A stretch of 64,000 bases of DNA from Collinsella sp. (GTDB taxonomy: Bacteria; Actinomycetota; Coriobacteriia; Coriobacteriales; Coriobacteriaceae): contig JAHAAK010000002.1 of the NCBI GenBank assembly GCA_018376905.1, positions 33,078 through 97,077 of the forward strand. The letters are read 5' to 3'. Made by a program: the position numbers and the translations under genes. The notes below the pieces were generated by a model. That model was not told the DNA's origin, searched no databases, and worked only from the letters and a program-made list of their open reading frames with translations. This document shows positions 15,611-23,203 of the stretch, piece by piece (the first letter of the stretch is position 1; the number at the start of each line of letters is the position of its first letter).

Positions 15611-16900
15611 ATGAGCAAGACAATAGTTAGGCCCACGCTTTCGCTGGGCAACCACATCTATCTGTATCGCCTGCTGCGCGACGCGATTGGGTGCGGCAAG
15701 CAAACGTTTATGACACAGGTCGAGGAGGCGCTCGCCGCCGGCGACATGACCGCTTATGACCTGGGCTTTGAGTCCACGCGTGAGCTGCTCGAGGAGCTCG
15801 ACGACTGCATTAAGCTGACCGTCTTTAAGGGCGGTCGCCTGTATGCCACCGTCATCGCCAACGAGGCCTGGGATACCGCCCTTGCCAAGGGCGAGGACAA
15901 GCCCAAGGCTGCCAAGGGCGCCAAGCAGTCCTACAAAAAGAAGAAACGCGGCGAAAAGGACCTCAAGGCCGTACGCCCCAAGCACGTTAAGCGTCCCGAG
16001 CCCGAAGCCATGGTTGAAGCCGCGCCGGAACCCGAGCCCGAGACAGAGATCGAAGTCGCTATTGAGGTAACGGCAGAAGCCGAAACCGAAATCGCCGCAT
16101 CGACCGATCCCGAAGTCATATCCGAGCAGGAAGCCACTGTGGAGCTCAACGAAGCGCCCAAGTCGACAACCGAAGAAGCCGCTGACCAGCCCGAGACGTC
16201 TACGTTCCAAAACAGCGATGTCTTTGGCAACGAGGCCGAGGACGATCAGTCCGACGAGCCCGCAGATCAAGACGCTACCGAGTCGGCGCCGGAGCCCGAG
16301 ACGCCGCAGCCCGCCATCTCGCTCACGGTCGTCTATGACCCCGAGAACGCCAATGCCGGCATCACCACCATGGCATCCACGCCGGTCGAGACAAAGCCAT
16401 CTGTCGAGGCAAAGGATGCCCCTCAAGCCAAGACCAAAACCGAGACCGAAGACACGTCCGTCCCCGTGGAGCCGACAGATTCCGCAGCTAAGCCGGAAGC
16501 GGCGCCTGAGCCTGAGCCTGTCATCGAGTCCGCATCCACACCTGTCTATGACCAGATTCCCGCACCTGTACCGGCTCCGGTCCCCGCACCCGCAGCACCT
16601 GCCATCCCCGAGGACTTCCCCGTCGATTTCGCAACCGAGGTCTTCTGCCCCGGTCCGTTGCTACACCAGCTGTCGACCTATCTCCCCTACGGCGCCGATA
16701 CCCTCGGCATCGTCGGCGAGTACTACTGGATCGCCCGCGAGCGCGGTACCATCGAGGCCGCGCGAAACCGCGCAAGCTTCCCCCTGCGCTACACGCAGGC
16801 CGGCGAGCGCCACGAAGTTACCGTGCGCGTCCGCCGCAACACCACCGGTGGCCTCGGATCCACCTGGACCATCGATAAAGTCGAAGAACCCGAGCAGTAA
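15611..16900 (+). CDS. Low-complexity protein with winged-helix-like N-terminus, unknown function
   Basis: A 429-residue cytoplasmic-looking protein. Residues 1-90 form a compact domain; the segment YDLGFESTRELLEELDDC then GGRLYATVI resembles LOTUS/OST-HTH RNA-binding winged helices, although I could not test this. Residues about 100-130 are Lys-rich (YKKKKRGEKDLK). About 130-330 is a long Glu/Pro/Ala/Thr linker with the repeat PAPVPAPVPAP. The last 90 residues are a second folded domain (LHQLSTYLPYGADTLGIVGE). The ATG at 15611 follows AGAGGAG. Both ends may bind nucleic acid, tethered by a disordered linker; this is inference. Confidence 0.65.
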   Translation: MSKTIVRPTLSLGNHIYLYRLLRDAIGCGKQTFMTQVEEALAAGDMTAYDLGFESTRELLEELDDCIKLTVFKGGRLYATVIANEAWDTALAKGEDKPKAAKGAKQSYKKKKRGEKDLKAVRPKHVKRPEPEAMVEAAPEPEPETEIEVAIEVTAEAETEIAASTDPEVISEQEATVELNEAPKSTTEEAADQPETSTFQNSDVFGNEAEDDQSDEPADQDATESAPEPETPQPAISLTVVYDPENANAGITTMASTPVETKPSVEAKDAPQAKTKTETEDTSVPVEPTDSAAKPEAAPEPEPVIESASTPVYDQIPAPVPAPVPAPAAPAIPEDFPVDFATEVFCPGPLLHQLSTYLPYGADTLGIVGEYYWIARERGTIEAARNRASFPLRYTQAGERHEVTVRVRRNTTGGLGSTWTIDKVEEPEQ

Positions 16901-16904
16901 CGAC

Positions 16905-16945
16905 AAACGGCTCAAATCCAAATCAGGATTTGAGCCGTTTTTATT
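16905..16945 (+). terminator. Rho-independent terminator
   Basis: AAACGGCTCAAATCC at 16905-16919 pairs with GGATTTGAGCCGTTT, followed by TTATTT. It is a long stem with five-base loop after the gene at 15611-16900. Confidence 0.88.
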
Positions 16946-16953
16946 TGTTGATG

Positions 16954-17111
16954 TTGCGTAACCAACAGCGAGCGGGCCGCAAGTGCCCCAGGTTGCCGTG
17001 AAAGAGGAGCGACGCGTACTTCGGTACGCGAGCGACGGCTTGAACGGCAAGATGGGGTGCTTGCGACCTGCGCAGCGTCGAGCAGTTACGCGGTTTGGAA
17101 AACCGCGTAAC
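16954..17111. repeat. Imperfect ~140-bp palindrome plus a perfect 12-bp hairpin
   Basis: The region folds on itself about a central TTCG tetraloop at 17020-17023 closed by GCGTAC/GTACGC. The arms can be aligned from GCGTAAC (16956-16962) to GTTACGC (17085-17091) through CGCAAG, CCCCA and TTGCCGT blocks. At the right edge GTTACGCGGTTT (17085-17096) also pairs perfectly with 17100-17111. It lies between a terminator and the end of ettA and does not look like coding sequence. Confidence 0.65.
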
Positions 17112-17114
17112 GAT

Positions 17115-18794
17115 CTAGTCGCGCGTCAGCTTACGGTGGATACGATGCGGCTGGGCCGCGTCCTCGCCCAGGCGCTCGATGCGGTTGGCCTGATAGGCCT
17201 CGAAGTTGCCCTCGAACCAATACCAGCTGCCCGGATTCTCGTCGGTGCCCTCCCACGCCAGAATGTGTGTGGCGACGCGGTCCAGGAACATACGGTCGTG
17301 GCTAATGACCACCGAGCAGCCCGGGAACTCGAGCAGCGCCGCTTCGAGTGAGGACAGCGTCTCGACGTCGAGATCGTTCGTGGGCTCGTCGAGGAGCAGC
17401 AGGTTGCCGCCCTGCTTGAGCGTGAGCGCCAGGTTCAGACGATTGCGCTCACCACCAGAGAGTACGCCAGCGCGCTTCTGCTGGTCCTGGCCCTTAAAGC
17501 CAAAGCTCGCCACGTACGCACGGCTGGGGACCTCGGTCTCGCCGACCATCATGTGGTCCAGGCCATCCGAGACGACCTCCCACAGGTTCTTATCGGGATC
17601 GATGCCAGAACGGTTCTGGTCGACATAGGAGATCTTGACGGTCTCGCCCACCTCGAGCTCGCCCGAAGTCAGCGGCTCCAGGCCCACGATGGTCTTGAAG
17701 AGCGTAGTCTTGCCCACACCGTTGGGGCCGATGACGCCCACGATGCCGTTACGCGGCAGGGTGAACGAAAGGTCGTCGATGAGCACACGGCCATCGAACT
17801 CCTTGTGCAGATGATGGGCCTCGAGCACCTTGTTGCCCAAACGCGGGCCCACAGGGATGCGGATGTCGGTCCAGTCGAGCTTCTGGCTTGCGCGGGCCTC
17901 GGCCTCCATCTCCTCGTAGCGAGCCAGACGGGCCTTGTTCTTTGCCTGGCGAGCCTTGGGCGAGCTGCGTACCCACTCGAGCTCGGCCTCCATGCGCTTG
18001 GCGAGCTTGGCGTCGCGGTTGCCCTGCGCCTCGATACGGGCGGCCTTGGTCTCCAGATACGTGGAGTAGTTGCCCTTGTAGGGATAAAGGTGACCGCGGT
18101 CGACCTCGCAGATCCACTCGGCAACGTTATCTAGGAAGTAGCGATCGTGCGTGACGGCAAGCACCGCGCCCTGGTAGTTGTGCAGGAAGTGCTCGAGCCA
18201 CAGGATCGACTCGGCGTCCAGGTGGTTCGTGGGCTCGTCGAGCAGCAGCAGGTCGGGAGCTTCGAGCAGCAGCTTGCACAGGGCCACGCGACGGCGCTCG
18301 CCGCCAGAGAGCACGTTGACCGGCATGTCGGAATCGGGCAGCTGCAGGGCGTCCATGGCCTGGCCGAGCTTGGAATCGATATCCCAGCCGTCGGCGGCGT
18401 CGATCTCGTCCTGGAGCTTTCCCATCTCGGCCATGAGGGCGTCCATGTCGCAATCCGGGTCGCACATCTCCTCGCCGATCTTGTTGAAGCGATCGACCTT
18501 GGCGATCATGTCGCCAAATGCCATGCGCACGTTCTCGATGACGGTCTTGTCGTCGTCGAGCGGCGGCTCCTGCTGCAGGATACCCACGGTGTAGCCGGGG
18601 GTGAGCTTGGCATCGCCGTTGGAGACCTCCTCGATGCCGGCCATGATCTTGAGCAGGGTCGACTTGCCCATACCGTTGGGGCCCACGACGCCGATCTTGG
18701 CACCGGGGTAGAAGCTCAGGGTCACGTCGTCAAGGATTACCTTGTCGCCATGGGCCTTGCGAGCCTGATACATCTGGTAGATAAACTCCGCCAT
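17115..18794 (-). CDS. ettA: Energy-dependent translational throttle protein EttA (ABC-F ATPase)
   Basis: A 559-residue ABC-F protein with two ATPase domains and no membrane segments. Domain 1 has Walker A GPNGMGKST near residue 38, signature LSGGERRRVALC and LLLLDEPTNHLD. Domain 2 has GPNGVGKTT, LSGGERNRLNLAL and LLLLDEPTNDLD. The inter-domain linker is rich in charged helices (AKLAKRMEAELEWVRSSPKARQAKNKAR), as in EttA, and the arm insertion follows domain 1 Walker A. EttA binds the ribosomal E site and couples translation to ATP/ADP ratio. Length matches E. coli EttA. It is a single-gene unit. Confidence 0.92.
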   Translation of the reverse strand: MAEFIYQMYQARKAHGDKVILDDVTLSFYPGAKIGVVGPNGMGKSTLLKIMAGIEEVSNGDAKLTPGYTVGILQQEPPLDDDKTVIENVRMAFGDMIAKVDRFNKIGEEMCDPDCDMDALMAEMGKLQDEIDAADGWDIDSKLGQAMDALQLPDSDMPVNVLSGGERRRVALCKLLLEAPDLLLLDEPTNHLDAESILWLEHFLHNYQGAVLAVTHDRYFLDNVAEWICEVDRGHLYPYKGNYSTYLETKAARIEAQGNRDAKLAKRMEAELEWVRSSPKARQAKNKARLARYEEMEAEARASQKLDWTDIRIPVGPRLGNKVLEAHHLHKEFDGRVLIDDLSFTLPRNGIVGVIGPNGVGKTTLFKTIVGLEPLTSGELEVGETVKISYVDQNRSGIDPDKNLWEVVSDGLDHMMVGETEVPSRAYVASFGFKGQDQQKRAGVLSGGERNRLNLALTLKQGGNLLLLDEPTNDLDVETLSSLEAALLEFPGCSVVISHDRMFLDRVATHILAWEGTDENPGSWYWFEGNFEAYQANRIERLGEDAAQPHRIHRKLTRD

Positions 18795-18978
18795 ATGTCT
18801 GTTCTATCCTTTCTACCTGCTGTTTCCCTATTCTTGATTCGCTTTAGTGGAAACGAAATGAGGGAACCAGCTCTGAAACGTAACGAAAAAGGGGCATGGT
18901 TGCCCACACCCCCTAATACTACCTGGGAAAAGTCCCCCGGAACATACTATGAACTGCGTACGCTAGTTTTCCGCAACC

Positions 18979-19683
18979 TTAACGAGCGGCTCGCTGCGAT
19001 TTGCGCCACAGCAGATACGAGTAGACGTAGACGGCTCCGACCGAACCAAACGCCAGAACCGCAATCACCGCGGCGACGACTTCACTCGAAAGCACGCTGC
19101 CCGCCACGCCCATCGCAATCAGGCCAACACCCAGCACCATAAAGCAGGCACCGCCAAAGCGCTGCGTACGGCGCCAGTTCTCGGGATCGGCAAGCGCCCA
19201 GGGCGTCTTGATACCGAGTGTATAGTTCCGCTTCACACGCGGCAAGTAGTTGCCTACGCCGATGAACAGCAGACCGACAGCACCGGAAATCAGCACGTTG
19301 ACCGAACCGACCGCCGGCACCACGCCCCAGACCGTAAGCTCACCCAACCAGCTTATGGCGCACATAAACAAGGTGAAGGCGATTACGAAGCCCTGATAGA
19401 ACTTGCCCGAGGTTCGATACGCCTCGCCCTTGGGGTCAATGCGTGGCACGACGTAGAACATCGCAAGAAGTGCCAGAGGCAGCACGCCGAGCGCGGAGGC
19501 CATCCAGCTAGGACCCCAACCGTCGACGGCGCCGTTCGCGCCCCAGTGCGTAGGAATCTGCGCAGGCAAGCTCGGCATCACTATGAGGTGCGTTACGACA
19601 TTGGCGACGCACAGAGCGATCAGCGCAATCCACACACGCCGCGATACCCCCGTGGCGTGAATGCCCTTGTTTTCGTTATTCAT
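18979..19683 (-). CDS. sdpI: SdpI-family immunity-like membrane protein
   Basis: A 234-residue integral membrane protein with about six helices. The N-terminal part has the DUF1648 pattern LPAQIPTHWGANGAVDGWG; the C-terminal part has the SdpI signature VGNYLPRVKRNYTLGIKTPWALADPENWRRTQRFGG split over a loop and helix. In Bacillus SdpI protects against the SdpC cannibalism toxin and also sequesters SdpR. The ATG at 19683 overlaps the sdpR stop by 8 bases with GGAAGGTG upstream. No sdpABC toxin genes lie nearby, so it is an orphan pair; the true ligand may be a competitor's toxin. Confidence 0.85.
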   Translation of the reverse strand: MNNENKGIHATGVSRRVWIALIALCVANVVTHLIVMPSLPAQIPTHWGANGAVDGWGPSWMASALGVLPLALLAMFYVVPRIDPKGEAYRTSGKFYQGFVIAFTLFMCAISWLGELTVWGVVPAVGSVNVLISGAVGLLFIGVGNYLPRVKRNYTLGIKTPWALADPENWRRTQRFGGACFMVLGVGLIAMGVAGSVLSSEVVAAVIAVLAFGSVGAVYVYSYLLWRKSQRAAR

Positions 19684-19954
19684 CCTTATCACCTTCCGTG
19701 TTTGTAAAGCCCATAAACCAACCGATCAAGTCCTGCATGACGGTGGTGTTTAAGCTGTATACGATGTTTTGGCCATGGCGCTCGTCGGTCACCAACCCGG
19801 CGTTTTTGAGCGTCGCCAAGTGATGGCTCAATGACGGCTTGCTGATGTCAAAATGCTCGGCAAGCTCCCCGGCCGTGCAATTGCCCTCGCGCAGCAGTTC
19901 CAAAATGCGCCGCCGCGTAGGATCGGCCAGCGCCTTAAAACCCTCTCCCGGCAT
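19676..19954 (-). CDS. sdpR: SdpR-type ArsR-family autorepressor
   Basis: A 92-residue winged-helix repressor: FKALADPTRRRILELLREGNC at the start, then the HTH GELAEHFDISKPSLSHHLATL and the beta wing TDERHGQNIVYSL. It lacks the paired metal Cys of ArsR/SmtB, as expected for SdpR. The ATG at 19954 has a perfect AGGAGGT. It leads sdpI in an overlapping operon. In Bacillus SdpR represses sdpRI until SdpI, loaded with toxin, recruits it to the membrane. Confidence 0.85.
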   Translation of the reverse strand: MPGEGFKALADPTRRRILELLREGNCTAGELAEHFDISKPSLSHHLATLKNAGLVTDERHGQNIVYSLNTTVMQDLIGWFMGFTNTEGDKDE

Positions 19955-19988
19955 AAGACCTCCTCTCATCATCTCTCATGACGCGCAC

Positions 19989-20027
19989 ACTATACTCGAT
20001 ATTTAGATGTTTGTCTAATTATCTAAA
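19989..20027 (-). promoter_or_regulatory. sdpRI promoter with overlapping dyad
   Basis: On the minus strand TTAGAC (20013-20018) and TATAGT (19989-19994) form a promoter with 18-bp spacing. An inverted repeat TTTAGAT/ATCTAAA (20002-20008, 20021-20027) brackets the -35 box, a good site for SdpR autorepression. Confidence 0.55.
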
Positions 20028-20040
20028 ACAGTAACATCTA

Positions 20041-20069
20041 TAGAACATTCGTTCGTATTTAGCTACAAT
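20041..20069 (+). promoter_or_regulatory. Candidate promoter of the type I toxin gene
   Basis: TAGAAC (20041-20046) and TACAAT (20064-20069) are spaced by 17 bp. Transcription would start near 20076, exactly where the 5' arm of the long-range pairing begins. The -10 is good and the -35 weak. Confidence 0.5.
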
Positions 20070-20120
20070 GGAAGTTGAAGCAGATGGGCCAGCTCCCTCT
20101 ACCCAAGAAGGAGATGGACT

Positions 20121-20207
20121 ATGAGTATTGACGATGTCCTGACGTTGTTGTTGCTTGTAATCGCGGCTGTGGAGCTCGGCATCCACATTGGAGGTCGAAT
20201 GAAATAG
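20121..20207 (+). CDS. Candidate type I toxin, 28-residue hydrophobic peptide
   Basis: A 28-codon ORF encodes a short acidic start (MSIDD), a hydrophobic helix LTLLLLVIAAVELGI and a basic tail GGRMK. This is the layout of holin-like and BsrG/TxpA-type toxins of Gram-positive bacteria. GAAGGAGATGG gives a strong ribosome site. The 5' leader TGAAGCAGATGG (20076-20087) is exactly complementary to CCATCTGCTTCA (20288-20299) in the 3' region, a feature of type I toxin mRNAs that blocks translation. An antisense promoter points into the 3' end (see 20292). The GGAG can also pair with CTCC at 20092-20095. No similarity search was possible; identity as a toxin is inferred from these features together. 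Confidence 0.6.
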   Translation: MSIDDVLTLLLLVIAAVELGIHIGGRMK

Positions 20208-20292
20208 CCGCCCCCGCGTAATGCGAAGACGGCCACTTCTCACGCTACAAACGTGTTTGGGAGTTGGCCAACCCGCGGCAACGGGTGCCATC
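20208..20292 (-). ncRNA. Candidate antisense antitoxin RNA
   Basis: A strong minus-strand promoter, TTGAAA (20322-20327) and TAAGAT (20299-20304) at exactly 17-bp spacing, would start an RNA near 20292. It would run through the 3' untranslated part of the toxin gene and perhaps into the ORF. The 3' end is not determined; the extent given is the minimum overlap with the toxin 3' region. Position and polarity match the RatA/SR4 type of antitoxin RNA. Confidence 0.5.
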
Positions 20293-20298
20293 TGCTTC

Positions 20299-20327
20299 AT
20301 CTTATGCGAATCTCTGCCTCATTTCAA
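20299..20327 (-). promoter_or_regulatory. Antisense promoter facing the toxin gene
   Basis: TTGAAA and TAAGAT read on the minus strand with a 17-bp spacer. There is no minus-strand gene between here and sdpR, so an RNA product is the simplest explanation. Confidence 0.6.
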
Positions 20328-20364
20328 CAAGCCCCTAGGGCTCAAATGGAATCGCGATAATACC

Positions 20365-20370
20365 TATAAT
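20365..20370 (+). promoter_or_regulatory. -10 box of tcdA
   Basis: A consensus TATAAT lies 45 bases before the tcdA start. No clear -35 box is present at 17 bp. Confidence 0.45.
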
Positions 20371-20414
20371 GGCGATAGCTAAAACACGATTCGCTTCCCC
20401 ATCGGAGGATGTCT

Positions 20415-21212
20415 ATGACTGAAACCACAGCCGCAACTCCCATCGAAACACGCGACACCAAGCTCGAGATCATCATGGGCCGCGAGGCACTCGATAAGCT
20501 CGCCGATGCTACGGCGCTGGTGCTCGGCTGCGGAGGCGTGGGCTCCAACTGCTGCGAGGCGCTCGCCCGCGGCGGCATTGGTCATTTTGTAATTCTGGAT
20601 AAGGACATCATCGCGCCCAGCAATATCAATCGCCAGGCTATCGCCTTTCACAGCACCGTTGGCAAGCGCAAGGTGGACGTGATGGAAGCCATGATCCACG
20701 ACATCAATCCCGCCGCCACCGTTATCAAACGCACTGAATACCTGCTGAGTGACAACATCGACGAGTTCTTCGCGAGCGTTTTGGAGCAGACGGGCGGCAA
20801 GCTCGACTACGTCGTCGACGCCATCGACACCATCTCGGCTAAGCTCACCATTGCCAAATATGCTCAGGACCACGACATTCGTTTGGTTAGCTCCATGGGC
20901 GGGGCCAACAAACTCCATCCCGAGTGCCTCCGCTTTGCCGACATTTTCGATACGGTACGTGACCCCATGAGCCGCATTATGCGCAAAGAATGTAAGAAGC
21001 GCGGAATCAAAAGCCTGCACGTGCTGTTTAGCTGCGAGGAATCGGTTAAGACCCAACCCCGCGACCCGTCCAACATCCACGAGCGTACCGAGTTGGGTAC
21101 CGCCAGCTTTATGCCGCCCATCATGGGTCAGATGATTGCCGGCGAGGTTATCCGCCAGATCAGCGGGCGCGGCACTGAACGCGTGCGCGCCGATGGCCAG
21201 CGCCTAGACTAG
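20415..21212 (+). CDS. tcdA: tRNA threonylcarbamoyladenosine dehydratase
   Basis: A 265-residue E1/ThiF-like enzyme that uses ATP to cyclise t6A37 of tRNA to ct6A. The Rossmann-type ATP site GCGGVGSNCCEALARGGIG lies near residues 37-55, and DKDIIAPSNINRQ supplies the conserved Asp, Asn and Arg. The family's Cys-rich later segment (RKECKKRGIKSLHVLFS) and the region TASFMPPIMGQMIAGEV are present. The ATG at 20415 is preferred to 20409 because GGAGG then sits at six bases. The stop overlaps the start region of the next gene. Confidence 0.88.
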   Translation: MTETTAATPIETRDTKLEIIMGREALDKLADATALVLGCGGVGSNCCEALARGGIGHFVILDKDIIAPSNINRQAIAFHSTVGKRKVDVMEAMIHDINPAATVIKRTEYLLSDNIDEFFASVLEQTGGKLDYVVDAIDTISAKLTIAKYAQDHDIRLVSSMGGANKLHPECLRFADIFDTVRDPMSRIMRKECKKRGIKSLHVLFSCEESVKTQPRDPSNIHERTELGTASFMPPIMGQMIAGEVIRQISGRGTERVRADGQRLD

Positions 21213-21226
21213 TGGAGCGTGTCGAG

Positions 21227-22009
21227 ATGGGGCCCCAGTTAATTGATGCACACTGCCATCTTGATTTAATGGCTCACCCTGACGCCGTTGCCGATGAGGC
21301 GACGGCACTGGGCTTGGGTCTATTTGATTGCGGCGTCGATCCACGCGACTTTTCGGCCGCAAACGAGCGTGCCAGCCGCTACCCAAACATTATCGCGGGT
21401 GCCGGCCTCCACCCCTGGTGGCTCGCCGACGGCCGCTGCGGTCCTGCCGAAGTCAATCTGCTTTTCGAAGTTGCTGCCCAAGAGCGCTACATCGGCGAGG
21501 TGGGACTCGACTTTTCCGCGCGCTTTGCCGGAAGCGAACCGCTTCAAATACAGGCGCTTGACCGGCTCTGCGATGCGCTCGTGCAGCATCCTCTTGTCGG
21601 GCGCGTGATATCAATTCACGCCGTTCGTTCGGCAGGAACCGTACTGGACGCCCTCGAATCGCACGGATTACTCATCCCAAACCCCGACTCCCCCGTTATC
21701 ATCTTCCACTGGTTTAGCGGCACTTCGGACGAACTCGCCCGCGCGCGAAACGCAGGCTGCTACTTTTCCGTAAACGAGCGTATGCTCGCCACCAAGCGCG
21801 GTCGCGAATACGCACGACAGATTCCACTCGACCGTCTACTGCTCGAGACCGATGCGCCGGGCGAGCCAAACACAGAAACAAGCGCGCAGTCGCTCATTAG
21901 ATCGCTCACAAGGACCTCAGAACGCATCGCCTCACTCAAAAACTGTGACGCAAAGCACATCGAGTCGGCAGTTTTGGGAAATTCACGCTCTGTTTTTGGC
22001 CTTCGCTAA
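21227..22009 (+). CDS. TatD-family metal-dependent hydrolase
   Basis: A 260-residue TIM-barrel amidohydrolase of the TatD DNase group. Metal ligands appear in the expected order: DAHCHLD at residues 7-13, AGLHPWW near 62, GEVGLDF near 86, SIHAVRS near 125, FHWFSG near 150 and TDAPGEP near 207. TatD enzymes are 3'-5' DNA/RNA exonucleases or D-aminoacyl-tRNA deacylases. The ATG at 21227 with upstream GGAG is chosen; a GTG at 21212 overlapping the tcdA stop is the alternative. It forms an operon with tcdA. Confidence 0.82.
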   Translation: MGPQLIDAHCHLDLMAHPDAVADEATALGLGLFDCGVDPRDFSAANERASRYPNIIAGAGLHPWWLADGRCGPAEVNLLFEVAAQERYIGEVGLDFSARFAGSEPLQIQALDRLCDALVQHPLVGRVISIHAVRSAGTVLDALESHGLLIPNPDSPVIIFHWFSGTSDELARARNAGCYFSVNERMLATKRGREYARQIPLDRLLLETDAPGEPNTETSAQSLIRSLTRTSERIASLKNCDAKHIESAVLGNSRSVFGLR

Positions 22010-22014
22010 CCCCT

Positions 22015-22233
22015 GTGTGCAAAAAATGCCAAATATGAGTACTGTTGCAAATCTAGTCACATTATTTACGGCAAAATAACATCTTGATAATGCACAGCTG
22101 TTCATTATCAAGATGTTTAAAATCATTTTTAGCAGGTTTTAATCGCTCGCAGACACCCAACTAGGCTCTCGAAAGCTTGATTTCGCTGTTACTAAATTAG
22201 TGACAGTACTCATATTTGGCGTTTATTGCACAC
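22015..22233. repeat. 219-bp inverted-repeat element with internal 15-bp hairpin
   Basis: The first 31 bases (22015-22045, GTGTGCAAAAAATGCC and on) and the last 31 (22203-22233) are reverse complements with two mismatches; weaker symmetry extends inwards about 15 bases more. Inside, AACATCTTGATAATG (22078-22092) pairs perfectly with 22103-22117 around a loop containing ACAGCTGT. The element is AT-rich relative to its surroundings and contains no convincing ORF. It fills the gap between two convergent genes. Confidence 0.75.
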
Positions 22234-22277
22234 GAGGTCCCGGGGAGGTGGCAATTCAACTCCGCGGGGCTGCTCAC

Positions 22278-23141
22278 CTATTCGGAAATTGGCGCTCCAT
22301 GGCCCCAGGAGCCTTCCATGCCGCATACGGTCGAAGCAAACCCCGCCGCAAAGTCGAGTGCGCGCTCGATGGCCTCAGCACCATCCTCGCCACGCTTGGC
22401 GGAATCGAGATAGCACATCAGGAACGAAGTCAGGAACGAGTCGCCCGCACCCATGGTGTCCTTCATGTCTGCCACGGGCTTGGCATGCTGCCGATAGTAA
22501 CGCCCGCCGTCATAGGCAATGCAGCCCTCGGCGCCAGCCGTTGCGGACACAAAACATGGGCCCAGGCTCTTCACCCAGGCAAGGCGCTCGCGAATCTCAT
22601 CCTCGCTCGCAGCGTCTGCCGCGCTAAAGAACGCGAAGTCAACGTAGGGAGCAATCTGCTCGTAGTACTCGTCGGTCGAATCGTCCGAGAAGTCAAACGA
22701 AATCGTGATGCCCGCGGCCTTCAACTTGGGAAGTTCACGCTCGGTAAAGCAATAGTTGCCCGAATGAACCACATCGAACTGCTTCATGTACGAAAGATCA
22801 AAACGATCGAGGACATAGCGCGCATCGCCACGGATACCGCCCTCGTTGGAGCCAAGGAAGACACGGTCACCATCGACCACAGTAACGCGTGCCGCACCAT
22901 TCTCGCCGATGAGCTGCTTGCATTTGGCTAGTTCAACGTCCTCATCCTCAAGACTCGCAATCACATGCTCGGCAGCAGCGTCATTACCAAAGATGCCCAT
23001 ATACGCGGAGCGCGCGGCTCCGCATTTCTTGGCATACACGGCAAAGTTCACCGCATTGCCACCCGGATACATCGTGTGAATATGCTCATAGCAGTCGACG
23101 ACGTTGTCGCCAAATCCCAGTGCGCTTACGTTAAATGCCAT
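22278..23141 (-). CDS. frlD: PfkB-family sugar kinase, fructoselysine 6-kinase-like
   Basis: A 287-residue ribokinase-fold enzyme. The N-terminus GDNVVDCYEHIHTMYPGGNAVN carries the substrate-binding Asp and the GGNA turn; the C-terminal signature DTMGAGDSFLTSFL supplies the catalytic Asp and anion hole. The MYPGGNA form and the following SAYMGIFGNDAAAEHV are characteristic of FrlD, which phosphorylates fructoselysine, a glycation product reaching the gut. No frlB deglycase lies in the window, so substrate assignment is tentative. GAGGAGCG precedes the ATG. It is followed upstream by a phosphatase gene on the same strand. Confidence 0.75.
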   Translation of the reverse strand: MAFNVSALGFGDNVVDCYEHIHTMYPGGNAVNFAVYAKKCGAARSAYMGIFGNDAAAEHVIASLEDEDVELAKCKQLIGENGAARVTVVDGDRVFLGSNEGGIRGDARYVLDRFDLSYMKQFDVVHSGNYCFTERELPKLKAAGITISFDFSDDSTDEYYEQIAPYVDFAFFSAADAASEDEIRERLAWVKSLGPCFVSATAGAEGCIAYDGGRYYRQHAKPVADMKDTMGAGDSFLTSFLMCYLDSAKRGEDGAEAIERALDFAAGFASTVCGMEGSWGHGAPISE

Positions 23142-23203
23142 GACGCCGCTCCTCTCTCTTATGCCAACGGAACCACTGTTGTGACAGCAGTACCGCCCAG
23201 GAT

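Noticed and set aside
20019..20300. A 93-codon minus-strand frame over the toxin locus
   Set aside because: It has no ribosome site, odd composition and would conflict with the structured 3' region; the short plus-strand ORF is better supported.
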